This document shows positions 8,132 through 18,556 of a stretch of DNA of 64,000 nucleotides, piece by piece. This DNA is from Ochrobactrum sp. BTU1 (GTDB lineage: Bacteria; Pseudomonadota; Alphaproteobacteria; Rhizobiales; Rhizobiaceae): positions 836,001-900,000 of the forward strand of contig CP076355.1 in the NCBI GenBank assembly GCA_018798825.1, read 5' to 3'. A program made the position numbers and the translations under genes. The notes beneath the pieces were generated by a model. That model was given only the letters and a program-made list of their open reading frames with translations, searched no databases and had not been told where the DNA came from. Each line of letters starts with the position of its first letter. Position 1 is the first letter of the stretch.

Positions 8132-9235
8132 TCAGGCAACCAGACGCGTCGAATGATCGTCCTGCGCATAGGCTTTGCCGAAGCGGTTTGCGAGGAATGC
8201 ATCAAGTGTGATGTCTTCCTGACGAACAAAGCCCTTCTGTGCAATTTCGCCCTTAGCAAGCATGTCGAGCACGGCGCAGATTGCCGATGCTGTCGTGATC
8301 TGGATGCCCGAACGAACGATCTTGCCAACCTGATTGGCATAAACCTTGTTCGCATAGGTTTCCTGAACCAGACGACCGTTCTTTGTGCCCGAAACAGTTA
8401 CGAAAATGACGATAACGTCCTGAAGCGTGCTTGGCAGAGCGTTTTCAAAGATGTCTTTGAGCACTTCGCGACGATGACGCAGGCCAAGATCGTTAAGCAG
8501 CGCCTTCATCAGCGCTACGTGACCTGGATAACGGATCGTGCGGTAGTTGAGCGTGCGAACTTTGCCTTCCAGGGTATCGCAAAGCGTGCCGAGACCACCC
8601 GAAGTGTTGAATGCTTCATAGGTTACGCCGTCGAGTGAGAATTCTTCGCGCTCTTCAAGAGCTGGAACCTTGGTCAGTTTGCCGTTTACGATGGCTTCAC
8701 ATGGCTCGATATATTCGTTGATCAGACCATCTGTGCTCCAAGTCAGGTTGTAGTTTAGAGCATTTGATGGAAACTCTGGCAAAGCGCCAACGCGCATACG
8801 CACGTTTTCCAGCGTGTCAAAACGCTTTGCGAGATCGTAAGCAACTATCGAGATGAAGCCTGGAGCCAAACCACACTGTGGAATGAATGCAGTCTTTGCA
8901 TCTTGTGCCAATTCCATGACGCGCTTGGTGCTGGCGACGTCTTCGGTGAGATCGAGGTAATGCACGCCCGTCTTGGCTGCAGCTTCTGCGATCAGCGTGG
9001 TGAGCTGGAATGGAGCAGCACTCAGAACTGCAAATTTGCCGGTGAGAACGGCTTCAAGAGCCTTAGCATCTGCAATGTCGAGAGCCTGTGTCTTGACTTC
9101 CGCACCAGTGTCCAGCGCGTCGAGCTGTGTCTGCGAACGGTCAACAACTGTCACAGCATAATCACCCGTCGAAGCGAGAAGATCGGCAATGGTCGCGCCA
9201 ATTTTGCCCGCGCCTACAACAACGATCTCTTTCAT
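8132..9235 (-). CDS. Saccharopine dehydrogenase-family oxidoreductase (lysine dehydrogenase-like)
   Basis: A 367-residue NAD(P)-dependent enzyme. The Rossmann motif is at the N-terminus (VVVGAGKIGATIADLLA, G8-x-G10-x-x-G13), then YLDLTEDV, FIPQCGLAPGFISIVAYDLA and the C-terminal dimer domain. The family includes L-lysine 6-dehydrogenase and saccharopine reductases; the length fits the bacterial single-domain lysine-dehydrogenase type. A divergent Lrp/AsnC regulator starts about 137 bases away, an arrangement typical of amino-acid catabolic genes under local Lrp control. The exact substrate is inferred. Confidence 0.85.
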   Translation of the reverse strand: MKEIVVVGAGKIGATIADLLASTGDYAVTVVDRSQTQLDALDTGAEVKTQALDIADAKALEAVLTGKFAVLSAAPFQLTTLIAEAAAKTGVHYLDLTEDVASTKRVMELAQDAKTAFIPQCGLAPGFISIVAYDLAKRFDTLENVRMRVGALPEFPSNALNYNLTWSTDGLINEYIEPCEAIVNGKLTKVPALEEREEFSLDGVTYEAFNTSGGLGTLCDTLEGKVRTLNYRTIRYPGHVALMKALLNDLGLRHRREVLKDIFENALPSTLQDVIVIFVTVSGTKNGRLVQETYANKVYANQVGKIVRSGIQITTASAICAVLDMLAKGEIAQKGFVRQEDITLDAFLANRFGKAYAQDDHSTRLVA

Positions 9236-9372
9236 GTCTTTTCCCTTATAAGTCTGTTTGGGTAATGCAATTTCGATAGATAAAGAATCTCATAAATTTC
9301 GGCGAAAAGAAGCATGCAAACCGACGATTTCACGTTGTTTGTTTGTGCGATATGACGTATCTAATATGCATT

Positions 9373-9801
9373 ATGACGACAAATGCTGACCTGACACTTA
9401 TAGCTCTGCTGCGTGAGAACGCCCGCGCCTCAACCGCTGACCTTGCAAGAAGGCTCGGCGTGTCGCGCACGACCGTACAAAGCAGGCTGGAAAAGCTGGA
9501 GAAGCGCGGTGTAATCGAAGGCTATACCGTTCGAATCGCTCCTGAATTTGAACGTGATCTGGTGCGTGCGCATGTGCTGGTGACAGCGCTTCCGAAGTTC
9601 GCGCCGAAGGTTGAAACAGCACTTCGCAGTATCATGGCTGTCAGAACGCTTCACTCGGTCAGCGGTCATTTTGATATGATTGTTGTAGTCGAAGCGCCGT
9701 CGATTCAGGAACTGGATATTGTTCTCGATAAGATTGGTGCGCTCGAAGGTGTCGAACGCACCATGTCTTCTATCATTCTGTCGACGCGAATTGATCGATA
9801 A
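9373..9801 (+). CDS. Lrp/AsnC-family transcriptional regulator
   Basis: A 142-residue regulator. The N-terminal helix-turn-helix reads LTLIALLRENARASTADLARR then VSRTTVQSRLEKLEKRGVIEGY. The C-terminal RAM ligand-binding domain includes LHSVSGHFDMIVVVEA. The start is uncertain: ATGs at 9352 and 9373 and a TTG at 9343 are in frame, and none has a good ribosome site. The ATG at 9373 matches the usual distance to the helix-turn-helix. It is divergent from the lysine-dehydrogenase-like gene, its probable target. The stop abuts the convergent mgtC-like stop with no gap. Confidence 0.85.
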   Translation: MTTNADLTLIALLRENARASTADLARRLGVSRTTVQSRLEKLEKRGVIEGYTVRIAPEFERDLVRAHVLVTALPKFAPKVETALRSIMAVRTLHSVSGHFDMIVVVEAPSIQELDIVLDKIGALEGVERTMSSIILSTRIDR

Positions 9802-10524
9802 TCAATCCTTCGAACTGCCTTCCCAACCTGCATAAAAGACACCGGGTTGTTTCTCCATAAAATGCGTAACAGCGTCGATTTCCTCCGGGGCAATCGATGT
9901 GCTGACGAGGGTTGCCAAAATTTCGACAGTCTCGGCGTTGCGATCCGTGATTTCGACATCTCCGACCGGGTATTTCGCCTCGTCCAGTTTCTCGACTAGC
10001 AATTCGCGCATTTCTTCCATGACCTGATGAGACGCAATCAGGCGCACCTCATAGGTCTGCTCCAACGCCTGCTCATCAATTGGAATGCGGTTAATGAGAT
10101 TGACGAGCGGTCGCAACAACGTATTTCCCAGCAAAACGTATAGGGTCAGAAGTGCAGCTTCCGCCAGCATATCTGTGCCTGCGCAGGCACCAACAGCTGC
10201 TGAGCACCAGAGCGTTGCAGCTGTGTTCAGCCCACGGACGTTCATGCCCTCTTTCATTATGACGCCAGCGCCCAGGAAACCTACGCCAGAAACGACATAA
10301 GCGATAACACGCAACGCCTCGGCACTGCCTGCAAGACGCGCAGCTAGGTCAACGAAAGCAGCTGCCCCCAGCGCGACAAGCGCGTTGGTACGCAAGCCCG
10401 CAGTTCTCTGGCGATATTGACGTTCTGCGCCGATCATCGTGCCAAAGATGAACGCGGCGGTGAAGCTCACTGCCGTGTCGAGGAATGGATAAAAATCAAA
10501 GGTATCCAAAAACTGCATGGTCAA
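9802..10524 (-). CDS. mgtC: MgtC/SapB-family membrane protein
   Basis: A 240-residue protein with an N-terminal MgtC domain of four to five membrane segments (FIFGTMIGAERQYRQRTAGLRTNALVALGAAAFV, SGVGFLGAGVIMKEG, NVRGLNTAATLWCSAAVGACAG) and a soluble C-terminal ACT-like tail from about residue 150. Family members support growth in low magnesium and survival in macrophages, partly by acting on F-type ATPase (known for Salmonella MgtC). ERQ and R-T-x-G-L-R-T motifs are present. It is convergent with the Lrp gene. MTMQF and MQF are both possible starts. Confidence 0.9.
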   Translation of the reverse strand: MTMQFLDTFDFYPFLDTAVSFTAAFIFGTMIGAERQYRQRTAGLRTNALVALGAAAFVDLAARLAGSAEALRVIAYVVSGVGFLGAGVIMKEGMNVRGLNTAATLWCSAAVGACAGTDMLAEAALLTLYVLLGNTLLRPLVNLINRIPIDEQALEQTYEVRLIASHQVMEEMRELLVEKLDEAKYPVGDVEITDRNAETVEILATLVSTSIAPEEIDAVTHFMEKQPGVFYAGWEGSSKD

Positions 10525-10591
10525 AAATCCGATTTATGCCAGTGCGTTAGCAAATCAGATTAATGCAAATATGACGATAATGTCAGCCTCT

Positions 10592-12283
10592 TCAGTTGCC
10601 AACAAATTCAAATTTATCGACATCGACTAGTCCGCGATCCGTGATCTTCAGATGTGGAATAACCGGCAACGCAACAAAGGCCAGTTGCAGAAACGGTTCT
10701 TCCAATACCGAACCAAGCTCTTCAGCTGCATGGCGAAGTGCACGTAGTTGCTCTCGGACGGCTTCGTAAGGCTCAACACTCATCAGTCCGGCAATAGGCA
10801 GAGGCATTTCCGCAAGCACTTTGCCATCGCGTATAACGACAAATCCGCCTTCGATTTCGCCCAAGCGGTTGGCCGCAGCGGCAATGTCCTCGTCTGAAAC
10901 ACCGACCACACAGATATTGTGGCTGTCGTGGCTGACCGTCGACGCGATGGCTCCGGCTTTCAGGCCGAAACCATGCACGAATCCGGTGGCGATATTGCCA
11001 TTCTTGCCATGTCGCTCGACAACTGCGATTTTGACCACATCGCGCTCAAGATCAGGTTCCACGCCCTGCGGACCAACTTTAAGATCAAACTCGAGGCTTT
11101 CCGTGATGATCTTTCCCGGAACAATGCCAATTGCACGGGTTTTGCCGCTGTTGGATTGTGATCTGAAGCTTGATGCACTGACAATGGGCGCTTTCACGCT
11201 GTTGCGCCCGACTTCCGCAACTGATCCACGCGTTGAGAACAGTTCTTCCGAAACCACCCTGCCCGCAGACAGAACGATTTCAGCATTGCACCCTTCAAGA
11301 CTGTCGACGATCACGAGATCGGCGCGTTGCCCCGGCGCAACAAGTCCGCGATCAAACAGCCCGAAAGCGCGCGCTGCCGAAACACTTGCCGCGCGATAAA
11401 TCGCCAGCGGCTCTACGCCTCCAGCGATAGCCGTTCGGATGAGATAATCAAGATGGCCCTGATCAGCGATATCGAGAGGATTGCGGTCATCCGTGCAAAG
11501 CGCCAGAAACTGCGAGTGCCTTTCAGTGATGATTGGCATCAAAGCATGCAGGTCTTTGGAAACCGAGCCTTCACGCACCAGCACATGCATACCCTTGCGC
11601 ATCTTTTCCAGCGCTTCTTCGGCACTGGTCGCTTCATGCTCGGTGCGAATACCGGCAGCAATATAGCCATTCAAATCTAGCCCACGCAGAAGCGGCGCAT
11701 GACCATCAATATGACGTCCCTGAAAAGCCTTGAGCTTTGCCATGCATTCAGGGTCTTTTGAAAGCACACCGGGGAAATTCATGAACTCAGCAAGGCCTAT
11801 GACCTTCGGATGATCGGCAAAAGGCAGAAGATCATCGATCAGCAGTTCTGCACCGGATGTTTCCATATGGGTCGCAGGTACACAGCTTGAAAGCTGCACC
11901 CGAATATCCATGATCGTTTCCAGCGAGCTATCGAGGAAATATTGCAGGCCTTCTACGCCGAGAACATTGGCAATCTCATGTGGGTCGCAAATGACCGTTG
12001 TGACGCCCTGTGGCAGCACACAACGATCAAATTCATGCGGTGTCACATTGGACGATTCAATATGGAGATGCGTATCGATAAAACCCGGCACAACAACGCG
12101 ACCGGAAATATCAATTTCCTGCTTGCCTTGATACCTACCGAACGTTCCCACAATACGATCACCGCTGATCGCAACGTCGCTTTCAACCAGTTCGCCGGTT
12201 ACAAGATCGAAGAAGCGGCCACCTTTCAACACGATATCGGCGAGCTCACGACCGGCACCCTGATCGATCATCTGTTCAAGCAT
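10592..12283 (-). CDS. ade: Adenine deaminase
   Basis: A 563-residue metal-dependent amidohydrolase converting adenine to hypoxanthine and ammonia. The metal-site motif HLHIESS follows [11 protein letters not shown] near the N-terminus, with CDPHEIAN and [11 protein letters not shown] further on. The C-terminal adenine-deaminase-specific domain includes [11 protein letters not shown]. The ATG at 12283 has GGAG seven bases upstream; a GTG two codons earlier would be too close to that site. Length fits the family. It would act in purine salvage with the deaminase and NCS2 permease at 24.6-26.6 kb. Confidence 0.95.
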   Translation of the reverse strand: MLEQMIDQGAGRELADIVLKGGRFFDLVTGELVESDVAISGDRIVGTFGRYQGKQEIDISGRVVVPGFIDTHLHIESSNVTPHEFDRCVLPQGVTTVICDPHEIANVLGVEGLQYFLDSSLETIMDIRVQLSSCVPATHMETSGAELLIDDLLPFADHPKVIGLAEFMNFPGVLSKDPECMAKLKAFQGRHIDGHAPLLRGLDLNGYIAAGIRTEHEATSAEEALEKMRKGMHVLVREGSVSKDLHALMPIITERHSQFLALCTDDRNPLDIADQGHLDYLIRTAIAGGVEPLAIYRAASVSAARAFGLFDRGLVAPGQRADLVIVDSLEGCNAEIVLSAGRVVSEELFSTRGSVAEVGRNSVKAPIVSASSFRSQSNSGKTRAIGIVPGKIITESLEFDLKVGPQGVEPDLERDVVKIAVVERHGKNGNIATGFVHGFGLKAGAIASTVSHDSHNICVVGVSDEDIAAAANRLGEIEGGFVVIRDGKVLAEMPLPIAGLMSVEPYEAVREQLRALRHAAEELGSVLEEPFLQLAFVALPVIPHLKITDRGLVDVDKFEFVGN

Positions 12284-12346
12284 TGGCACACTCCATTCAA
12301 ATCATTTTCGGAATCAATTTCCCGAAAATAACATAAGGAAGCTGTT

Positions 12347-13855
12347 TCAACGCTGATATTCAATCATACGGCTGCGGTTGAGTACCAATTCAACCCTATT
12401 GCCGCCAAGCAAATGGACGCAAATGCGCTTGTTCCATGGACCATCCCGCAACGTGAACAAAGCTCTACCATTACCGAGATCTTCAAGCGGCATAACCTGA
12501 CGCGTAGGTCCGATACCCATTATGATATGGCCATTAGCGATGGTGAAAGATGCACCGTAGAGCGGAGCGCTCCAGTGACCGTCAAATTCTTTACTGACTG
12601 GTCTCGCCTGAACTGGAAGCAACTCTCGCTTCACATGGCCGATTTCGCCTTGAAGTACCTCACCGTTCCAGCGCAATTTGAGTGGCGAGGATGGCGATAA
12701 CGAAGAGGCCCAGCCCTCTCCTATATCGTAGAGCCGATCTTCAGCACCGAGATAATTGGCAACGCCGCCGCGCATCTCAAGCCAGATTGGACCTGAATCA
12801 GCGACGTATAACCCATCAGGGATAGCTGTCGCCATTTCAGGAAGCGAAAGCCCGTTGAGTTCAGCCATGCAGTCGCGGGCAATTTTATATGTATCTGCAT
12901 CTTCGCGATTACAGACAACAATCATGCCTGTTTTGTCTGCCGGGTCGAGGAGGAAATAACTTTTATAGCCGGGATGTGATCCTCCATGGCCGACGAAGCG
13001 CTTGCCATTTATTTCGTTCCACCGCAGGCCAAGGCTATAGCCTGTCGGACGACCGTCGCTCAAAAAGTGCTCAGCTGAAAGCGTCGAAAGCAACCCACTA
13101 AATGCACCTTCACCCTTAAGGAGCGCTTGCGCCCAGTTGGTGAGAGCCATTCCGCTACCCGCTAGGTTGCCCGACGCCGAGAGATGCAAACCTGCTGAAC
13201 TTTCCTGCCATTTATCTCCGTCATTCCAAAAGCCGGGGACCAGCTCTTTGACCGGGTCGGCCCAGACATCTGGAACTTCAAGGGAAGTGTTCAGCACCGC
13301 ATTGATTTCAGATTTCACAAAGTCGTTGAAACTTAGTCCTTTGCGCTCCAGTGCCGCTTCAACCAGCCTATATCCCGTATTCGAATAAGAGATTTCACTG
13401 CCAGCATTAAAGTTCAGCCGCGTCATCGACGACAGAAAGTCGATAAGGCCGTCCGCGTCCGTATGCGTGTAGACCGACAAGCCTAATAAAGTCAGACTTT
13501 CGCGTACATCGGGTAGACCTGATGTCATATCAAGTGCGCGTCCGACGGAAACATCTGCCAGTGGGCTTTGCAGTTCTGGAAGGTGATCGCCAAGCCTGTC
13601 ATTCAGACTGATTACATCAGCCTGACGCAACACCATGGCGCAAAAGATATGCTTGGTGATGGATGCATATCGGACGACCGTATTGGCCGTAAAAGGCATT
13701 CCGGAAGGCAGGCATTCCAAACCACCTGCATAGGCGAACTTGACGCCATGGGCGTCAAATCCGATGATAACACCGCCGGGTTCATTCCTGCTCCAAGTTC
13801 TGGAAAAAACTTTTGCAGACAAAGACGCTGCATTCCAGTCAGCATGAATGGGCAT
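12347..13855 (-). CDS. D-aminopeptidase-like serine hydrolase (beta-lactamase class C fold)
   Basis: A 502-residue penicillin-recognising serine hydrolase. The S-x-x-K motif is SITK (about residue 66), the Y-S-N motif is in SYSNTGYRLVEAAL, and the H-x-G equivalent is VGHGGSHPGY. After the catalytic domain, at about residue 330, comes a long beta-rich C-terminal region, as in the Ochrobactrum D-aminopeptidase, which is a similar length. There is no clear signal peptide, so it is probably cytoplasmic. D-amino-acid amides or peptides are the likely substrates. An esterase role is possible. GGAG precedes the ATG. Confidence 0.8.
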   Translation of the reverse strand: MPIHADWNAASLSAKVFSRTWSRNEPGGVIIGFDAHGVKFAYAGGLECLPSGMPFTANTVVRYASITKHIFCAMVLRQADVISLNDRLGDHLPELQSPLADVSVGRALDMTSGLPDVRESLTLLGLSVYTHTDADGLIDFLSSMTRLNFNAGSEISYSNTGYRLVEAALERKGLSFNDFVKSEINAVLNTSLEVPDVWADPVKELVPGFWNDGDKWQESSAGLHLSASGNLAGSGMALTNWAQALLKGEGAFSGLLSTLSAEHFLSDGRPTGYSLGLRWNEINGKRFVGHGGSHPGYKSYFLLDPADKTGMIVVCNREDADTYKIARDCMAELNGLSLPEMATAIPDGLYVADSGPIWLEMRGGVANYLGAEDRLYDIGEGWASSLSPSSPLKLRWNGEVLQGEIGHVKRELLPVQARPVSKEFDGHWSAPLYGASFTIANGHIIMGIGPTRQVMPLEDLGNGRALFTLRDGPWNKRICVHLLGGNRVELVLNRSRMIEYQR

Positions 13856-14045
13856 GGAAACTCCGTCAGGCGGTTCATGAAACCGTTAGCGGCTCCATGT
13901 ATGCGAATGTTATCATGTTCGTTTGCGTAGATTGCCTGAAGATTAAGTGAAAACTCCGGCAGCATCGTAAAACCGACAGCAGATAATTCGGATTCTTTCT
14001 CCCGCGCAAGCCCCTGAGAATATTGAATTTTATGGGTTACTTTTA

Positions 14046-14066
14046 ATAGTGCATTAAATGCATTAT
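14046..14066. promoter_or_regulatory. Palindrome upstream of ugp, possible operator
   Basis: The core TGCATTAAATGCA (14050-14062) is a perfect odd palindrome. ATA and TAT extend it on both sides after one mismatch. Symmetry and the position in a divergent gap suggest a dimeric regulator site; which regulator is unknown. Confidence 0.4.
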
Positions 14067-14088
14067 CGCTTATGTAATTGGAGGCGCT

Positions 14089-14133
14089 ATGAATGGCGGT
14101 TTTGTGAGGCGACTAACGACATATCTCTACTGA
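14089..14133 (+). CDS. Possible 14-residue leader peptide
   Basis: ATG at 14089 is preceded by GGAGG at five to six bases' spacing and encodes MNGGFVRRLTTYLY before TGA. The end of the frame overlaps an imperfect hairpin (ATCTC and TGAC pairing with GTCA and GAGAT, to about 14150). Next gene is 245 bases downstream. It is too short for statistical support, and may be chance. Confidence 0.25.
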   Translation: MNGGFVRRLTTYLY

Positions 14134-14378
14134 CTTCTTTTCGTCAGAGATCGCTTGGTTAGATATCCACATCTTCTCCCCAATATTTATCGATTCTGTT
14201 TCGTTTTTTTTCCTTTTAACGATTAAAATTTTCGAATTTATTCCATTATTGCGAGTGAGAAGTTGATCCCGAGCACAATTGCGGTCATAAAAGTGTAATA
14301 ACCATAATGCAGGTTCCGGCACCTTGAGCGGTAAATTCGCTCTTGATGTTTACGTAACCTCATTTCCGAGGAGGAAAT

Positions 14379-15680
14379 ATGCTTACCCGTCTGATCACGA
14401 CTTCAGCGCTCACCGGCGCTCTTGCTCTCACCATTGGTTCACAGGCTTTCGCTCAGACGGAGCTAAGCTGGTGGCACGGTATGACTGGCGCCAACAACGA
14501 AATGATCATTGAGCTTACAAAAGAGTTCAATGAAAGCCAGAGCGATTATAAGATCGTTCCTGTTTACAAGGGCAGCTACCCTGAAACGTTGAACGCAGGC
14601 ATTGCTGCATTCCGTTCCAAGCAACCGCCAGCGATCATTCAGGTTTTCGACGCTGGTAGCGGTGTCATGATGGCTGCCGAAGGCGCTATGGTTCCTGCTG
14701 CAGAAGTGCTCGAAAAGGGTGGATTCAAGTTCGACAAGTCGCAGTACTTGCCAGGAATTGTTGCTTATTATTCAAAGCCAGACGGCACTATGCTGTCTTT
14801 CCCATACAACTCGTCTTCGCCGATCCTCTATTATAATAAGGACGCTTTCAAAAAAGCAGGTCTTGACGAAAACAACCCGCCAAAGACCTGGCCGGAAGTT
14901 TTTGAAGCAGCTAAGAAGATCAAGTCGAGCGGAGCATCTGCTTGCGGCTTCACCTCGACATGGCTCACATGGATTCAGACTGAGAATTTTGCTGCATGGA
15001 ACAACGTTTCCTACGGTACCAATGAAAACGGCCTCGGCGGTACCAACGTCGAACTCAAGATCAACGAGCCACTTTTTGTTGAGCACTTCCAGGCAATCGC
15101 CGATCTCGCCAAGGATGGCACCTTCCGTTATGGCGGTCGTACATCTGAAGCCAAGCAGCTTTTCACCTCCGGAGAATGCGCAATCCTGACGGAATCATCA
15201 GGTGGCCTTGGTGACGTTATTAAGTCTGGCCTTAACTACGGTATCGGTCAGCTTCCTTATTATGAAGGCCATGGCCCACAGAACACAATTCCGGGCGGCG
15301 CCAGTCTCTGGGTGTTTGCTGGTCTCAGTGATGACCAATACAAAGGCATTGCGCAGTTCTTCAACTTCCTTTCGCAGACCAAAATTCAGCAGAAGCTACA
15401 TGAAAAGTCCGGCTACCTGCCTGTGACCATGGCTGCCTATGAAGCAACCAAGAACTCGGACTTCTATGAAAAGAACCCGGGTCGCGAAACGCCAATCCTT
15501 CAGATGATGGGCAAGGCACCAACGGAAAACTCCAAGGGTGTGCGTCTCGTTAACCTGCCGCAAGTTCGTGATATTCTGAATGAAGAATTCGAAGCCATGC
15601 TCGGCGGCAAGCAGGATGCAAAGACTGCTCTCGATAACGCTGTAAAACGCGTGAACGAAGCGATTGCTGCAGCTCAATAA
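14379..15680 (+). CDS. ugpB: sn-glycerol-3-phosphate ABC importer binding protein UgpB
   Basis: A 433-residue periplasmic binding protein with signal peptide MLTRLITTSALTGALALTIGSQAFA. The mature start TELSWWHGMTGANNE and the blocks QVFDAGSGVMMAAEGA, SFPYNSSSPILYYNKDAFKKAG and GGASLWVFAGL are characteristic of UgpB, which binds glycerol-3-phosphate and glycerophosphodiesters. GAGGA precedes the ATG. It is the first gene of a complete ugpBAEC operon supplying carbon and phosphate. A stem-loop follows its stop. Confidence 0.95.
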   Translation: MLTRLITTSALTGALALTIGSQAFAQTELSWWHGMTGANNEMIIELTKEFNESQSDYKIVPVYKGSYPETLNAGIAAFRSKQPPAIIQVFDAGSGVMMAAEGAMVPAAEVLEKGGFKFDKSQYLPGIVAYYSKPDGTMLSFPYNSSSPILYYNKDAFKKAGLDENNPPKTWPEVFEAAKKIKSSGASACGFTSTWLTWIQTENFAAWNNVSYGTNENGLGGTNVELKINEPLFVEHFQAIADLAKDGTFRYGGRTSEAKQLFTSGECAILTESSGGLGDVIKSGLNYGIGQLPYYEGHGPQNTIPGGASLWVFAGLSDDQYKGIAQFFNFLSQTKIQQKLHEKSGYLPVTMAAYEATKNSDFYEKNPGRETPILQMMGKAPTENSKGVRLVNLPQVRDILNEEFEAMLGGKQDAKTALDNAVKRVNEAIAAAQ

Positions 15681-15696
15681 TCTGATGAACTAAAGC

Positions 15697-15726
15697 GTGC
15701 CGCCTGCCCCAAGGGTTTGGCGGCAC
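15697..15726 (+). other. Stem-loop between ugpB and ugpA
   Basis: GTGCCGCC (15697-15704) pairs with GGCGGCAC (15719-15726) around a 14-base loop. No T run follows. It is positioned to let ugpB message accumulate over the permease messages. Confidence 0.6.
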
Positions 15727-15749
15727 TGCTATCCGCAAGGAAACTCCCC

Positions 15750-16631
15750 GTGCAGAAAGTCACGTTTCCAAATAAAATCTTACCCTACGTCCTGCTGGCA
15801 CCGCAGATCATATTGACTGTGATCTTCTTCTTCTGGCCAGCAAGTCAGGCGATTTATCAGTCCTTCATGCGTGAAGACGCATTCGGGCTCAAATCTACAT
15901 TCGTTGGGTTAGCCAATTTTACCAATGTGCTAGCCGACTCGAATTATCTTCATTCCGTTCAGGTTACAATTGTCTTCAATCTTCTGACCGCTTTTGTTGC
16001 CATGGGCGCAGCCTTGTTGCTTGCAACCGCTGCCGACCGTGTCATTCGCGGCAAGACATTCTATCGTACCCTTCTTATCTGGCCTTATGCGGTAGCGCCC
16101 GCCGTTGCAGGTATGCTGTGGTTGTTTATGTTCAATCCAGCTATGGGCACGCTTGCCTATCTGCTTCGCAGCAGTGGTTTTGCATGGGACCCGTTGCTCA
16201 ATGGTAATCAGGCAATGGCTATGATCGTGGGTGCTGCAGCCTGGAAACAGATTTCCTACAATTTCCTGTTCTTTGTCGCAGGACTTCAGGCAATTCCGAA
16301 ATCGCTTATTGAAGCAGCGGCCATTGATGGCGCGCGCGGCGCGCGGCGTTTCTGGTCGATCGTATTCCCGCTTCTGGCACCAACCACATTCTTCCTGCTG
16401 GTGGTCAATACGGTCTACGCGTTCTTCGATACGTTCGGCATTATCCATGCTGTAACCGGCGGCGGCCCTGCCAAAGCCACTGAAACCCTGGTCTACAAGG
16501 TTTATAACGACGGCTTCGTCAATCTTAACCTCGGCTCCTCCTCGGCGCAGTCGGTTATTCTGATGATTATCGTGATCGCCCTGACCGCATTCCAGTTCCG
16601 CTTCATTGAGAAGCGCGTGCATTATTCGTGA
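15750..16631 (+). CDS. ugpA: Glycerol-3-phosphate ABC permease UgpA
   Basis: A 293-residue inner-membrane protein with about six hydrophobic segments and the EAA loop [27 protein letters not shown] at 15750 preceded by AAGGAAA gives the family N-terminus [19 protein letters not shown] and the expected length (E. coli UgpA is about 295 residues). The TTG at 15717 lies inside the preceding stem-loop and is unlikely. The downstream ugpE begins 11 bases after the stop. Confidence 0.93.
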   Translation: MQKVTFPNKILPYVLLAPQIILTVIFFFWPASQAIYQSFMREDAFGLKSTFVGLANFTNVLADSNYLHSVQVTIVFNLLTAFVAMGAALLLATAADRVIRGKTFYRTLLIWPYAVAPAVAGMLWLFMFNPAMGTLAYLLRSSGFAWDPLLNGNQAMAMIVGAAAWKQISYNFLFFVAGLQAIPKSLIEAAAIDGARGARRFWSIVFPLLAPTTFFLLVVNTVYAFFDTFGIIHAVTGGGPAKATETLVYKVYNDGFVNLNLGSSSAQSVILMIIVIALTAFQFRFIEKRVHYS

Positions 16632-16642
16632 GTGAGGCGACC

Positions 16643-17491
16643 ATGATTGAAAAACGCCCAGTCTCAAATCTGTTAGGCCATCTGATCCTCATTATCGGGA
16701 TCATCGTGGTTGCCTTTCCGATCTATTATACCTTTGTCGCTTCGACACTTACCTCAGGCGATATTATTCGCCCGCCAATCCAGCTTCTGCCCGGTGGGCA
16801 TATGATAGAGAACTATGGCGATGCTATTTTCGGTGGCGTTGAGCGTGTGGTTGGCGTGAGCCTCGAACGGCTTCTATGGAACTCGTTCGTTGTTGCGATG
16901 TTGATCGCAGTCGGCAAGATTATCATTTCTTTCATGTCGGCTTTCGCGATTGTGTTCTTTCGCTTTCCGTTCCGCATGTTCTTCTTCTGGATGATCTTCG
17001 TCACGCTCATGCTACCGGTCGAAGTACGCATCCTGCCGACTTATAAGGTCATCGTCGATCTTGGCATGATCGATACCTATGCAGGCCTCACGCTACCTCT
17101 TATGGCATCGGCCACAGCGACGTTCCTCTTCCGTCAGTTCTTCCTCACCATTCCGGGTGAGCTGGTAGAAGCTGCACGCATCGACAATGCAGGACCGTTC
17201 CGCTTCATGCGCGATATCCTGTTGCCACTGTCAAAGACGAATATCGCCGCCCTCTTCGTCATTCTCTTCATTTATGGCTGGACCCAGTATCTTTGGCCGC
17301 TGCTCGTTACCAACGATGCGAAAATGAACACCATCATCATCGGCTTGCGTCGTATGGTGGATTTCGCTGATGCTTCCACACCGTGGAACTACGTCATGGT
17401 AACGGCCATTCTGGCTATCATACCGCCGATCCTCGTTGTTGTGCTAATGCAGCGCTGGTTCGTCAAAGGTCTCGTGGAAACGGAAAAATAA
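16643..17491 (+). CDS. ugpE: Glycerol-3-phosphate ABC permease UgpE
   Basis: A 282-residue membrane protein, partner of UgpA. The N-terminus [19 protein letters not shown] is typical of UgpE. The EAA loop is [25 protein letters not shown] at 16628 overlaps the ugpA stop but would add five atypical residues; the ATG at 16643 is preferred. The final base of its TAA is the first base of the ugpC ATG. Confidence 0.94.
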   Translation: MIEKRPVSNLLGHLILIIGIIVVAFPIYYTFVASTLTSGDIIRPPIQLLPGGHMIENYGDAIFGGVERVVGVSLERLLWNSFVVAMLIAVGKIIISFMSAFAIVFFRFPFRMFFFWMIFVTLMLPVEVRILPTYKVIVDLGMIDTYAGLTLPLMASATATFLFRQFFLTIPGELVEAARIDNAGPFRFMRDILLPLSKTNIAALFVILFIYGWTQYLWPLLVTNDAKMNTIIIGLRRMVDFADASTPWNYVMVTAILAIIPPILVVVLMQRWFVKGLVETEK

Positions 17492-18546
17492 TGAGCAAGA
17501 TCATTCTTGATAATGTCCGCAAGAGCTATGCCGGCGGTATTGAAGTAATCAAAGGCGTTTCGCTGGAAATCAAGGACGGTGAATTCGTCGTTCTCGTCGG
17601 TCCATCTGGCTGCGGCAAGTCTACGCTTCTGCGCATGATTGCAGGCCTTGAAGGCATCACTGCGGGCACAATTTCTATTGGTGATCGCGTTGTGAACGAT
17701 GTGGAACCGGCAGAACGTGACATCGCAATGGTATTTCAGAACTATGCGCTCTACCCGCATATGTCGGTTCGCGATAACCTCGCCTATGGCTTGAAGAACC
17801 GTAAAACGCCAAAGGACGAAATCGAGCGCCGCATTGCCAAGGCTGCGAAAGCACTTGAAATCGAGCAGTTCCTTGATCGCAAGCCCCGTCAGCTTTCTGG
17901 TGGTCAGCGTCAGCGCGTTGCTATGGGTCGCGCTATCGTGCGCGAACCGGCTGCATTCCTTTTTGATGAGCCACTGTCGAACCTAGACGCAAAACTGCGC
18001 GTGCAGATGCGCGTTGAAATCAAGCGTCTCCAGCGGTCGCTTGGAACAACCAGCGTGTATGTAACTCACGACCAGATGGAAGCCATGACCATGGCAGACC
18101 GTCTAGTGGTGCTGAACGCAGGCAATATCGAACAGGTTGGCACGCCAATCGAACTTTACGAAAAGCCAGCTTCGACCTTTGTTGCGACCTTCATCGGCTC
18201 ACCGTCCATGAACCTTCTGGAAAGCGGCGAGAAGAACCTTTGGCAGCCGGGCAAGGCTATAACGCTTCCTTCGGACAAATACACGTTCGGCGTGCGCCCG
18301 GAAGATATTCGCATCATCGAGAACGGTGAACCGGAAGCCGACGGATTCAATGCAGAAGTTCGCATCGAAGCCATCGAACTCGTTGGTGCTGAAAGCTATA
18401 TCCATAGTTCACTCACTGACGGCAAGCCGCTGATCTTCCGCGTTCAGGGCCGTTCTGAACATACGATTGATGAAGTTGTGAAGATTGGTGCGTCGGCAAA
18501 AGACGTTCATATTTTTGGTGCCGACGGTCGTCGCGCAGGCAACTAA
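17491..18546 (+). CDS. ugpC: Glycerol-3-phosphate ABC importer ATPase UgpC
   Basis: A 351-residue ATPase of the MalK/UgpC class. Walker A is GPSGCGKST, the signature is [14 protein letters not shown], Walker B is [17 protein letters not shown], and the H-loop is [11 protein letters not shown]-terminal TOBE/regulatory domain runs from about residue 235 ([10 protein letters not shown]). The ATG at 17491 overlaps the ugpE stop by one base; a longer frame from 17383 lies inside ugpE and is rejected. It powers UgpAE. Confidence 0.95.
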   Translation: MSKIILDNVRKSYAGGIEVIKGVSLEIKDGEFVVLVGPSGCGKSTLLRMIAGLEGITAGTISIGDRVVNDVEPAERDIAMVFQNYALYPHMSVRDNLAYGLKNRKTPKDEIERRIAKAAKALEIEQFLDRKPRQLSGGQRQRVAMGRAIVREPAAFLFDEPLSNLDAKLRVQMRVEIKRLQRSLGTTSVYVTHDQMEAMTMADRLVVLNAGNIEQVGTPIELYEKPASTFVATFIGSPSMNLLESGEKNLWQPGKAITLPSDKYTFGVRPEDIRIIENGEPEADGFNAEVRIEAIELVGAESYIHSSLTDGKPLIFRVQGRSEHTIDEVVKIGASAKDVHIFGADGRRAGN

Positions 18547-18556
18547 TTTCAACATA

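Larger units (their letters stand above)
13856..14378. other. Gene-free stretch upstream of ugpB, with a palindrome
   Basis: A 523-base gap between divergent genes, AT-rich around 14130-14260. It holds the 21-base imperfect palindrome at 14046-14066 and a 14-codon frame at 14089. A 69-codon frame on the minus strand (14113-14322) has no recognisable features. The promoters of both flanking units must lie here, but I could not fix their -35/-10 boxes. Confidence 0.5.

Noticed and set aside
14113..14322. 69-codon minus-strand frame in the ugp upstream gap
   Set aside because: Lies in AT-rich DNA, lacks a ribosome site and any family features.
15930..16667. 245-codon minus-strand frame
   Set aside because: Antisense shadow of ugpA; no recognisable domain or ribosome site.
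17383..17491. N-terminal extension of UgpC
   Set aside because: The extra 36 codons lie within ugpE in another frame; the ATG overlapping the ugpE stop gives the standard length.
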